From Astropecten irregularis (taxonomy: Eukaryota > Echinodermata > Asteroidea > Paxillosida > Astropectinidae), in NCBI GenBank assembly GCA_963971285.1, contig OZ020248.1:27083764-27147763 (forward strand): a stretch of DNA of 64,000 nucleotides, in the 5' to 3' direction. Every line of letters begins with the position of its first letter. Within the stretch, counting starts at the first letter, position 1. Under the pieces are notes generated by a model. The model ran no database searches. It was not told where the DNA came from and saw only the letters and a list, made by a program, of their open reading frames with translations. Made by a program: the position numbers and the translations under genes. This document shows positions 13,683 through 23,330 of the stretch, piece after piece.

Positions 13683-16600
13683 GTAAGTCACTCAACCTCA
13701 TGCATATTCATTACCTTTTCCTTGTATTTCATTGGTCAGCAGTGTCCACTCTTTTCTGCCAAGAACAAGCTTCTAGAGAGTGTTTATCTAAGTTTCACAA
13801 AATTATGAATTAGTGTGTTGCATTTTGAATGGAAAAAACTCACTATCAAGATTTTTGTGACCACTAAAAATAATTATATGTGAATGGTGTAAAAACAAAA
13901 CCACAAATCAAGCCAAAGTGATTTTAAAATGAAAGAACCATATTGACTCATTAATTTGATTTTATAATATAAATAATAAACTGCTGCAAAATCTTCATAA
14001 ACTCATATATTGACCTGAAAATTGTAATACTTGGAATTTGGAGGCGTGACGTTTCGATCCTAGCAGAATTTTACTCAAAGGCCTTAAATGATTTGATCCT
14101 CTTTAAACAAAATTATCAGGTCAATGCCAAGCATTGGTGTAATTTGAATTAAAATATTCACATGTTAATAATAAAAAGGTAATTGTACAATTGAAACTTC
14201 TTGATTCCCATTGTAATTGTTTGTAATGATTGCTAGGCTTCTGAGCATTTAACCACTCTGATTATGTTGCATGTTGTTGATACTTGATACAGCCGTCAAT
14301 AAGTGTAGCTCCAACCCGTGTCTGAATAATGGCGTCTGTGAGAATCGCTGTGATGAATACATCTGTAGCTGCCCTAATGGTTACTCTGGGCCTAACTGTG
14401 AACAAGGTAATGGTTGAAAATCTCTACATAACCTGTAGTTTTCTCTGCAATTTTTTCATATGTAAATGTCAACATTCCACAGTGGCTCAATATTACAACG
14501 TCCTATTTTTAATTAATTTTGGCTCTTTTAAAGTAATATTCTGTCTTTACTTGGTACTGCTTACAAATCCATGAGTTGCTGCAATAACCTGTCACATTGT
14601 CATTGTCATGGAAATTTGTTGATTACACTGCTAGTTTTACTTGATAAACCCCATCTACAGCCAACTTCATTGCTAAAATCTAAATCTGTATTAACTCTTT
14701 AGCCACCAAGATTAGTCCGTAAAATCTAATTGATCTGTAGAGTAATGCTACAGTTCATGTAGTGTCAAATGTAACGTGAAATGGCCTGGTATATTCTGGA
14801 TGTGCACTAGTGTGTAATGCAAGATTCGTTTTCATTCCTGGGTTTTCTCCTACCTGTACAGATATTTGTATCCCGAATCCGTGTAGTAATAATGCATTGT
14901 GTATGCATACAACCACTGCCATGGGCTTCAGATGCGAATGTGACCAGTGTCATGTGGGTCTTCTCTGCGATATCAGTAAGTATAGAGGGCGCTTTACTGA
15001 ACCCAGACCTTGCCCCCAGTCAGTGTACAGTCATTGATCCAGTCATTGATCCTTTCTTGAATAGCCGGCCTGTGGCAGTTCGTGTGTAAAGAATTATAGT
15101 ACAAATTCTCTCAAAGTGCATTTTTTATCAAACTTTTGCCGAACACTTCTTGCCTATTTGTGATAGGGTCCATGGCTCAATCATTCCTGGGGTCGTTTTC
15201 ACAATGCCCTACAATCGATTGTACGGTACTCTAGTTAATACGAAAGATACCCCATCGTATCCTACATAGGGCTGCAATGCATCATAAATCGTACAATAAA
15301 TAGTATGTTACGATGAGTTTGGTGAAATAGACCCCTGTTCTGGTAGTTATTTCAGTGTATTTCCTGTATGACTGTATGTTGACTGTAAGATGATGCTATG
15401 GTTGTATTTACCTTTTATTGTAGCTGTGGATTTGTGTAGCAGTCTTCCATGTGCCAATGGTGGCACCTGTCAATCAATGTGCTCTCATTACACCTGTGAC
15501 TGTCTACCCGGCTGGCAGGGCGATGACTGCAGCATCCGTAAGTCAATTATTTAAAACATTCTTGATGATATCGTCATCAAATCTACTATCACCAGTATTT
15601 TGTGTTGCTTGGCTTGAGCAGGGCCTGACGTTTCAATCCTAGCAGGATCTTTCTCAAAGGCTGCTTAGAGTTGGGAGGGGCTGACGTTTCGATCCTAGCA
15701 GGATCTTTCTCAAAGGCTGCTTAGAGGAATAGGAGGGCCTGATGTTTCGATCCTAGCAGGATCTTTATCAAAGGCTAATATAACAAGGGGACAAGAACAT
15801 GCAGTAAAAATACCCATACATGGATGAGAGGATCAGAACAACAGGGGTGGATAGAGGGAGTCCAGAGTGGTCAGGCAAAGAGGGGTCTGGGGTGGGCAAG
15901 ATCAAAGATGGACAACAACAAAGGTGTGGAGAAGAATGGGGCTGGGGGAGCTGGGATTAACATGATTAACAAGGTAATTTTGGAGGTATAGACAAAGGAT
16001 TTAATAGGGAAGATGGAGAAGTAGGTGATGTACAAAAATGCAGGGAGTGAGAATGCCTGTAGATGAATGAAATGGAGACAACAAATTATTAGAATTGTAA
16101 GCATTTTGGTTTGTATTCTTGATGCAGGTATTAACTACTGCTTGAGTGGGCCTTGTAAGAACGGTGGACAGTGTACTAGCAACACTGGTGGATTCACATG
16201 CACCTGCCCGAATGGATTTACTGGACCAATGTGTGAAATAGGTAAGGTAGAGAAACTTGAATACTGGTCGGGCTTTGCCACTGAAAAGCCTGACCAGGCC
16301 TGGGCTTTGCCTGGGCCCTTGGGCTTCTATAATCCCCAGCCTTGAACCATCAACTTCAAGCCCGTGCTGTGTCCTGGATCATAGTTGAAAAGCCTGGCCA
16401 GGCCTGGGCTTTGCCTGGGATCTTGGGCTTCTATAATCCCCAGCCTTGAATTATCAAATTCAAGCCCCTGCTGTGTCCTGGATCATAGTTGAAAAGCCTG
16501 GCCAGGCCTGGGCTTTGCCTGGGATCTTGGGCTTCTATAATCCCCAGCCTTGAATTATCAACTTTACGCCCCTGCTGTGTCCTAGATCATAGTTTTCTGT

Positions 16601-19600
16601 GAATTTCCCGTTGCAGATATTGATGAGTGTGCACCGAAGCCGTGTCTGAATGGAGGAACATGTCAGCAGTTACCTAGCGCTGGATATATATGCAGCTGCA
16701 CCCAGGATTTCATCGGAGATAACTGTGAAATATGTACGTCACTTTAAGAAAATCTTGTGCCTAAAGAAATTCAGACAAATATGTGGCATTTATTGAAGGA
16801 ATTACAATGAATATTATGCATTTGTTTAGAGATAAAATTATTTTTAAAAACATAACAAATCGGGCTTAAATATTAAAACATTCTGCCCCAAATGTCAGTC
16901 TTTTTGGAGAGTTGATGGAGGCTTTCTGAAATTCAGAAATAGTTGCAAATTTCAAAATTTCTTCCTTGTAATATTTCAGCTATCAGTTGTATTGTCAACT
17001 ACACCCTTCCTACCAATGGTACAATCATGATCAAGTCTCCCAACTTCCCGGACAATTATGAGAATGACTTGAACTGCCGCTGGATCGTCACCATCTCCCT
17101 GGGTAAGAGGCTGCGCGTCCTCTTCACCAACTTCTCCACGGAGCCTTTCTACGACTGGCTGGAGGTTGGCAATGGAATTAGCGCTGGCACCGTGGACTCA
17201 AGAGTCCTCAGGCACTCAGGCGCAGACCGGCCCAGTAATTTTGTCACCGTGAGCAACGAGCTGTGGATTACGTTCATCTCTGACGACAGTAAGACAGACG
17301 CTGGCTTCTCCATTGAGATCAAGGATAATGATTTGCCAGGTGAGTTGGAATCCAAACTCTCCGGAGTCTTCTTGTCAATCAACGGCTGGAAGGCCTCTTG
17401 AATGATGCTCTGCTAGATAGCATGAGCTGCCTGTAACACCTAGAATTATGAAAGATTAATGATACAAACTATGGCTGTAGGCTAGACTTGGTACTTATTT
17501 CGCTACCACAATTTGAGGCCCACAAGAAAAGTATTGAGGCCAAAGAAAGGCTCCAGCTTCATCATGTATCTCAAGCCCTTCTTTGCATTCAGGACACAAA
17601 ATGGTGGTTGCAAAATAAATAATTCCATAAAGGTCCTTAATCTGCTGTAAATGACCGATTGTCATCAAGTTATCAACTAGACCATTCATCACAATTACTT
17701 TTCAATTTCAACCAAAGAGCCATTTTAAATTTTGATTATTTTTTCTGGCGGTCATTTGGTTATTTTAATCTTTAAACAAAAGTTAATTTTTGGACGTTCT
17801 TTTTGTTTTGTTTTTGATCACAGCTCGAGTACCGTGTGCCAGCGATCCGTGCATGAATGGTGGGACCTGTATTGATAACATCGAGAGCTTTACCTGTGTG
17901 TGTCCGGAGAGCTGGGGAGGTACACGGTGTCAAAGAGAAAGTAAGTTTTTGTCTGACCCAGGGTCATAGGTCAATGGACTTGTTTTTAAAGTCTCACTCT
18001 AACAATCACATATTTTTCTTTGAAGAAGAATGTCATTTTCAACACAAATTTTCATCAAAAAAGAAATTCAACCCATCAAATGATAAGCTTTTATGAATGA
18101 TCTTTGAATTACTCAACAATTGTTTCTTGACTACAATACCCTCCTTTGTCTATTTGTTGTAGGTTTGTGCAACCCCAACCCTTGCAATAATGGTGGAACG
18201 TGTGACATGTCAAATGGAATGGCACAATGCATCTGCCTGCCCAGCTTCACAGGGTCACAGTGTGAAACACGTAAGCAGAGTTATCAAATAGAAAGACATA
18301 TATAAGATGTCTTATCAATTAAAACGTGACAACAAAGACGTCGTTTTGAAACTAAATGTGACAATAAGGACATCTTATATGATAAAATGCAACAAAACTG
18401 TAAAAAGAATCGTTTTGCACTGTAGTTGCACAAGTAAGGGCCTGTTTGTTTCGGACGAATCCTGCGGATCCTGATCCCATTTTAGCGTACCCTGCATAGG
18501 AGAAGGATCCCAAAATATCGGATCCTTTGCGTGAAACAAACAGGCCCTAAGCACCATACGTATGGGATTGGAAATTCCGCAGATGACTGTAACTGTATCT
18601 TTCTTGATATTTTGCATTTCTTCGACATTTACCAAAGTATGAAATTACCTTTAATTGACGTGTCTTGTTTCTAACCATCTCTTGTTTGATTGTACTATTC
18701 TGACAGTGGTGACTGAGGTATGCACACAGGATACATGTCTCAACGGTGGCATCTGTCAGAATGTAGGAGGTGTTATCTCATGTAACTGTACGGCTGGATA
18801 CATGGGCAGACTGTGTGAAGCAGGTCAGTATAAAACACACATATAGGAGGACTTGACTCCATGGCAACAAATACCATGGAAACATCAATTGTGTCCTTAA
18901 GGAATGTAATAAAGATTCAGCACTTTGCTGTGTTTTTATTTGGCACATTTTGTGGACTAGGAGCAAGCTGCCTGTCCTAGCCTATGGAACATACTATGAT
19001 TGGGCTGTGTCGTCCTGTATCCTGTAGAATCCATCATTTCTGTTGGAAATGGATTTTGGATCATCACAAGTAATACTAAACAATGCACCTGCATGGTGAA
19101 CGTTTGTGGTGAAGTTAATCATCACTGTAAAACAATTCAAATCGGGATCATGAAATAATGTACAATTGTAGCTCCTCTTGAAGATAATGGATATTAGATC
19201 ATAAATTCATTTGCTATTTATTATCTCTTTTAGATGTGAATGAATGTGATTCTGCACCATGTCATAACAACGGGGTCTGTATCAATGGAGTCAACCAGTT
19301 CTACTGCAGTTGCCCTGATGCATATGCTGGAGTCCAGTGTGAGATGATGGGTGAGTGAAAATAGCAAAGATAAACAGAAAAGGCAATAGTCAAATTTATC
19401 TAGAGCTACAGACGGAACTACAGATAGAACTAGGGGTAGAGATTGAAACAAGAGATAAACCTAAAAATATAAAAAGAATTTAAGTTCGGAGTTGACCTAT
19501 AATTACAGAGAAAACTTGCAAACATTGCACGTGTATTTATTCAACCACCGGTAAAACCAGAACTAGACTTAGATACTGAACAAAAGCTATAACTAGACCT

Positions 19601-22600
19601 AGAACCAGAACTGCAAGTAGATTTAGATTTAGAAATACATATGTAGATGTAGTTATGATATAAATTACCACCATTCCATGTCCTAACATTGAATAGGCCA
19701 CTATTGCACATGTAAAAAAATACTTAGGATGGCCAAACCAAAAAAAGTAATAGTTTATGACCATGATGTTCATTCTGTAAAATGACTAGCATATGTATGC
19801 AAGTGCAACAAATGCAACCTCAGATAGACCTCAAGCTTCCTTGACATACAACTATAGAGAAAGAATAAGAGTAAGCAGTTCTCCTGTGGTAACTATTTTG
19901 CCTGATGAAGGCTAGCAGGTCCAGCAGCGCAAGACTTTGCTACCAGCAACACCTGGTTGTAATATGGATGTGTTTTTTTATTCTTACAGTGCCCTGTGTG
20001 GATGAGCCATGTGTCAATGGTGGTGTATGTATACCTCTAGATACTGGCATGTATGTATGTCAGTGTGTACCAGGCTACACTGGTGACCGATGCCAAACAG
20101 GTGAGTAGACTCCATCAAAATGAGTCATAACTGTCCATGCCATCATTCTTGTTGCAATGTACTGTTCCAGTTTTGCTCTAAGCCCCAACCACATTAGCAA
20201 CACCACATGCTTTACATACCGCATGTGACCTAGTTTGACCGAGGTAATTGGACGATGCGTCTTCCAATTGGTCAATGCACACATTTTGATTAACAGGCCG
20301 AAAGGGTCCATTGTCTAGTTGGCATGGGTTTGCATGTATGGGTTACCAGCCATAACTGTCATGTTTATGTCAATTAAATGTTACTGGTACTTGGCTTAGC
20401 ATGGCAATTTGCTAAGAAGCAATCCCATATCTGCTTAGCAGTTATTTTTCTGTTAAGCAGGAGATAACCACATTAGTCTCAGTCAATTGAATATATAACC
20501 ATGTGTTTGTTTGTGTCTTCAGAAATCAACGAATGTGGATCCAGTCCATGTGTCAACAAAGGAACCTGCATCGATCAGGTTAATGACTACGTGTGCCTCT
20601 GTGAAGATGGATTTTTTGGCAAAAACTGTGAAATCAGTGAGTGGTCTATATGCTCTTTGTTTTATTTATCAACGCAGAAATAAGTTTTCATCAGTGCAAA
20701 TCTTTTGCGACTCGAATGAGAACTTGATTTTGTGAAAATTTCAATATCCATACTGCACTGTACCATCAGAGTTATCCAGCCCTATGATGGGGCCTCCAAA
20801 TAGTTACCTATCTTTGCTCAGGGTGCCAGTCAGAAGCCATATAACCCATTAACTGTCATACCAGTGCTGTACCATCTGAGCTATCCAGCCCTATGATGGG
20901 GCCTCCCTAAATTCAACCGCCTTGCTTTCAATGTTAGTAAGACAATTTGAGGCTGAAATGATACACATGTCTAGCATATCATCTGCCCATCAATATGGAC
21001 AGCACAACAGATCTAGATCCTGCATTTCAAAACCTTCTTGTGTTTTCTTTGTTTAATTAACCACATGTCTCTATGTATCTGTTTGACCATTGTAGGGGCT
21101 GGCATGGGTTGTATGAGCAACCCGTGTTTAAATGGAGGCACCTGCAATGGAAACCAAGGAGGGTTTAACTGTACATGTCCTGCAGGATTCACAGGCGAAA
21201 CATGTGATGAGAGTAAGTAGCAGTTCAGTTCATCTGAAGTGTGGATGCCCTTCCAGTCATATTACACTGTGAAGAGACCATCGGTCTTGTTTCAGTGTGA
21301 GGGACTGGTTTCTCCATATCACAGTCGTGCAATGAAAAAGGGAAAACTTTGTACACACTGTAGTTAACCATATTTAAATTCATTCTTATTTATGGATTGT
21401 TTTCAATGATGTTTGTTTTTATCATTGTAGATATTTCGGAGTGTGAGAGCAACCCATGTCAGAATGGAGGATTTTGCACGGACCTCATCAATGGTTATGC
21501 CTGTGTCTGTCAGAATGGATTCACTGGCTTAGACTGTGAATTAGGTAAGATAAACATATATGTATGTATTTCACTGACAGTTCATGCAGAGAAAAGCTAT
21601 GTTAGGGTGACAGGTCACATTAGGCCAACATTTTTATGCCACATAGTAATTATTATAATTATTATTATCCATTTATGGAAACCAAATAAGAATAAGAAAG
21701 CAACTGATTATCCAAATAGTTTTACTGTGAATCAAGTATCAAGGGGGCTTACTGTTCCGAAATGCCAAGTTTCTTCATACACTCACTAAAGAGATTATGT
21801 ACGTGGATTGTCAGTCACCAACTGGTTATCTACTTATTCCTTGCATATTTCCGTCAGCCCGAAGGGACTGATACGTGCTATATTCAAGTGCTATGAATAT
21901 TGTTGTCTTGTTCTGATTGTTGTCATCTTTACATTTTATTGATCAGATATTGATGAATGTACCAGCAGTCCATGTCTGAATGGTGGCATCTGCTCTAATA
22001 CCATCAATCAGTACAAGTGCATCTGTAAGACTGGCTACTCTGGCATCAACTGTGAGATCGGTAAGTCTAGTATTCCTGAGCAAGACACTTTGCATTTATT
22101 GCTTCTTACCACTGCAGAGTACAAAATGTAATCGTGTGAGAGGGAAGTTGGTTGTGTTTCCTGATGAAACCATTTCTTCTAAGGAATTCTATAAGTGCCA
22201 CAAAGAGGATGGTGTTGTAACTAATTTATACTTGATAGATACAGGAGCACTGTAAGATCCATGCAAGATGTAAAGCAGTCACGGCAGATATGACTCTAGC
22301 CATGCATGTGGTTGTTACATCTGATGCGTACATGTATTCATGTAAAGGAATTTCTGATACATGAACATGCCAACAGGTCAGCTGACGCCTCACCCGTTAG
22401 CGAAGGTCGTACTTGGCACAGCTATTGTCTATAGACGCTATTCATCATGCATTGTGTCGTTAGCGGATTGTGCTCATACTTCCTGTTTTTAAGTGATATC
22501 TTTCACAGGCTTTTCATGGCTGTGCTCAGCCAACACTAGAGACATGATAAGCTTGCCATTGTTTGGGAGCCTCTAGCTTTCATTGGATGTTCTTCAGCAT

Positions 22601-23330
22601 GTTCAGTGGCTTTTCAGATCCTTAAAGATCAATTCCAATTATCAGAGGGAACTAGACAGCAAGATGGTGGAAAGGAAAAAGCAGACTTGTTGTTTGGGCC
22701 CTCTGACAGAAAAACAGCCTCAGATTAATAGATGAACCATCTACAAACTCACATCAGGTCTTGTGATCTGCTTGCTCTAATACCCAGTAAATCTCAAATC
22801 CAATAAAGAATTACCTAGGCCATTACCTAGGGACATTATATAGGGACATGAAAAGTTGTAAGAGCCCTGTTCTGAAGTTGTTAAGATTCTGGCAAGCAGG
22901 GTTGGTAACTTGTCGCATCCTGAAGAACATCGTTGATTGATATGTCAGGTCAGGTCAGGTCAGGTCAGGTCAGGTCGTTGCCGTGGCTGCTTGGCCATTG
23001 TGGCACTTTTCCATCCCTCTCTGTCTTCTAATATGTACCCATTTTTATCATGACATCCACTGTATTATCATTTAAAAATGTCGCTGCTGATATTTGTGCA
23101 TTGTTGCAGAGCCCGGTGGTAATCCCAACCTGCCAGATGAAGGTAATTTGGAGAACTTCCCTCTAGAGCCCTGGTGGATCGGAGTCATCGCCGCTCTCTT
23201 CATCCTGATTATCATCTTCATCATTATACTCCTCTGCACCTATAAGAGGAACAAGAAACCGCTAGAAGCCGTCTACACCAAGCCAGCGCCACCTCCTAAG
23301 CCTGACTACAAGTCACCTTATAAGAGGTAG
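1..23330 (+). CDS. Multi-EGF/CUB single-pass membrane protein, 3' part
   Basis: This is the 3' portion of a large modular cell-surface gene; its start and signal peptide lie upstream. Order seen: 27 EGF-like exons, two more EGFs, a CUB exon, nine EGFs, then one exon with the membrane helix, tail and stop (23328-23330). Every EGF and the CUB occupy one exon bounded by phase-1 introns, so any exon can be skipped or duplicated without a frameshift. About 1,400 residues are encoded here. The architecture resembles Notch, fibropellin or other EGF/CUB adhesion proteins, but there is no Notch LNR or ankyrin part and no avidin domain in the window. I do not recognise a specific orthologue. Likely role, by inference only: extracellular adhesion or ligand binding at the cell surface. 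Because all borders share one phase, a degenerate exon missed inside an intron would not be detected by frame. Confidence 0.85.
1870..2035 (+). repeat. 55-bp tandem repeat, dispersed AGGATC-palindrome family
   Basis: AGGCCCTCCT recurs at 1911, 1966 and 2021 (55-base period). The best unit holds the near-palindrome GATCCTGCTAGGATC. Other clusters of the family: 11610-11790 (three units), 15621-15775 (three units, inverted) and single units near 14040-14085, 34550-34645, 48835-48930, 54345-54400 and 61783-61820. Confidence 0.8.
6889..6914 (+). repeat. (CCCCCAA)4 tract
   Basis: Four runs of five C separated by AA, 25 bases after the donor at 6863/6864. The minus strand could form a G-quadruplex and the plus strand an i-motif. 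A separate run of about 21 C is at 11888-11908. Confidence 0.9.
7201..7341. mobile_element. Short inverted-repeat element, family A (type copy)
   Basis: Ends resemble GGGGTCGATTTCAC and its inverse (GTGAAATTGACCCCT). The body of about 140 bases holds CTACGATCAATCGTA, the palindrome ACTCGAGTTACGA and CTGCAATGCATCATAAGTCC. It has no coding capacity. Further copies: 1015-1133, 4787-4887 (left end lost), 8744-8880 (inverted), 15187-15336, 44415-44537 (inverted) and 63493-63643 (inverted). All lie in introns. Confidence 0.8.
7579..8262 (+). repeat. Six-copy 110-119 bp tandem repeat in an EGF intron
   Basis: The core CAACTTGGTCCAAGTCCA begins at 7589, 7706, 7820, 7939, 8053 and 8163, giving spacings of 117, 114, 119, 114 and 110. 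Each unit also has ATGTGCCATAGGGATACTGC and AGGACTGTAGAGCCCAGGCA. It fills most of the intron 7522-8286 and stops about 25 bases before the next exon. Fragments of the same family occur near 24350-24395, 34035-34210, 45805-45915, 57650-57790 and 58110-58170, some inverted. Open frames on the minus strand across it are repeat artefacts. Confidence 0.9.
8744..8880. mobile_element. Family A short inverted-repeat element, inverted copy
   Basis: Begins CAGGGGTCGATTTCACTCAA and ends GCTTCATGAAATCAACCTC, inverted relative to the copy at 7201. It starts 21 bases after the donor of the exon ending at 8722, so the splice site may have limited space. Confidence 0.78.
12891..13202 (+). repeat. Four-copy 78-bp minisatellite in an EGF intron
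   Basis: Units start at TAAACTCCAAGCCTCCTCAG at 12891, 12969, 13047 and 13125 and look essentially identical. Degenerate copies flank it from about 12810 and to about 13260. Because 78 is divisible by three and no unit has a stop, the array is open on both strands. It lies between the exons ending 12701 and starting 13291. Confidence 0.93.
14293..15537 (+). CDS. Three seven-cysteine EGF-like exons
   Basis: Exons 14293-14406, 14862-14975 and 15424-15537, each 114 nt and phase 1. They lie between the eight-cysteine block and the ordinary EGFs. The first and third keep the extra hairpin cysteine (Ca) but have the usual glycine after C5 (CPNGYSG, CLPGWQG). The middle one lacks Ca but has Cb (CDQCHVG). 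Each therefore has one unpaired cysteine by the canonical pairing. The exon borders are good (for example AG|CCGTC at 14292 and CAAG|gtaatg at 14406). See findings for the disulfide question. Confidence 0.88.
15187..15336. mobile_element. Family A short inverted-repeat element
   Basis: GGGGTCGTTTTCACAATGCC at the left and GGTGAAATAGACCCCTG at the right, in an EGF intron. It is more divergent than the copy at 7201 and has a few extra bases in the CTCGAG palindrome. Confidence 0.72.
16128..16733 (+). CDS. Two canonical EGF exons preceding the CUB
   Basis: Exons 16128-16241 and 16617-16733. Both have the normal six cysteines and the G-[FY/I]-x-G signature or a close variant. The second starts DIDEC, the calcium-binding EGF signature, and is the first calcium-type EGF in the window. 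The intron between them (16242-16616) is filled largely by a three-copy 104-bp tandem repeat. These exons mark the switch from the variant EGF class to the ordinary class. Confidence 0.9.
16283..16592 (+). repeat. Three-copy 104-bp tandem repeat
   Basis: GAAAAGCCTG starts at 16283, 16387 and 16491, exactly 104 bases apart. Units contain GCCAGGCCTGGGCTTTGCCT and a conserved ATAATCCCCAGCCTTGAA. Related, partly inverted sequence occurs at about 4236-4515 in an earlier intron of the same gene, so the unit belongs to a dispersed family. Confidence 0.88.
16980..17339 (+). CDS. CUB domain exon
   Basis: One 360-nt exon (120 codons) with acceptor atttcag|CTATC and donor GCCAG|gtgagt. The reading has the CUB hallmarks: ISC near the start, [16 protein letters not shown], a YDWLEV strand and an [11 protein letters not shown] strand, ending with an AGF[ST]I strand. 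CUB domains bind proteins or glycans, often through a calcium site; the acidic residues in FYDWLEV and in the DDSKTD loop fit that site. Only the first of the two usual disulfides is present (two cysteines in the domain). GC content is higher than in the EGF exons. Two N-glycosylation sequons (NYT, NGT) lie near its N-terminus and one more in NFS. It separates the two EGF stacks. Confidence 0.93.
17824..22060 (+). CDS. Nine canonical EGF exons after the CUB
   Basis: Exons 17824-17940, 18163-18270, 18707-18823, 19234-19350, 19990-20100, 20523-20636, 21096-21212, 21431-21544 and 21947-22060. All are phase 1 and all have six cysteines. Calcium-binding starts are seen at 19234 (DVNEC), 20523 (EINEC), 21431 (DISEC) and 21947 (DIDEC). 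The pair 21431 and 21947 could form a rigid calcium-stabilised rod next to the membrane. Several carry the C-x-S-x-P-C and C-x4-[ST]-C consensus sites used for O-glucose and O-fucose on Notch-type EGFs. Confidence 0.92.
18438..18547. mobile_element. Short inverted-repeat element, family B
   Basis: Ends GGGCCTGTTTGTTTC and GAAACAAACAGGCCC are perfect inverse complements (15 bases); body about 110 bases. TAA abuts both ends (AAGTAA|GGGCC and GGCCC|TAAGC), consistent with a three-base target duplication as made by PIF/Harbinger-type transposases. Related copies at 36807-36943 and 61002-61141 have similar ends. Confidence 0.78.
22944..22976 (+). repeat. AGGTC pentamer microsatellite
   Basis: Six tandem copies of the five-base unit CAGGT in the last intron of the EGF/CUB gene. 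The phase reads as overlapping AGGTCA nuclear-receptor half-sites, which may be coincidence. Confidence 0.9.
23110..23330 (+). CDS. Transmembrane and cytoplasmic tail exon with stop
   Basis: Acceptor ttgttgcag|AGCCC, in frame (phase 1) with the last EGF. About 21 juxtamembrane residues precede a hydrophobic helix that starts after EPWW ([20 protein letters not shown]), then the basic stop-transfer TYKRNKK. The 28-residue tail contains PAPPPKP, which could bind SH3 domains, and three tyrosines (VYTKP, PDYKSPY). Stop TAG is at 23328-23330. The exon contains an internal donor-like site, GATGAAG|gtaatt at 23142/23143, upstream of the helix, in the same phase as the upstream exons. Confidence 0.9.

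Noticed and set aside
22118..22255. Good acceptor at 22120 followed by a 45-codon open stretch with two cysteines
   Set aside because: The open frame needs a phase-0 donor, but the preceding EGF exon ends in phase 1, which would stop after about four codons. It has no domain I recognise. A truncated isoform remains possible but unsupported.
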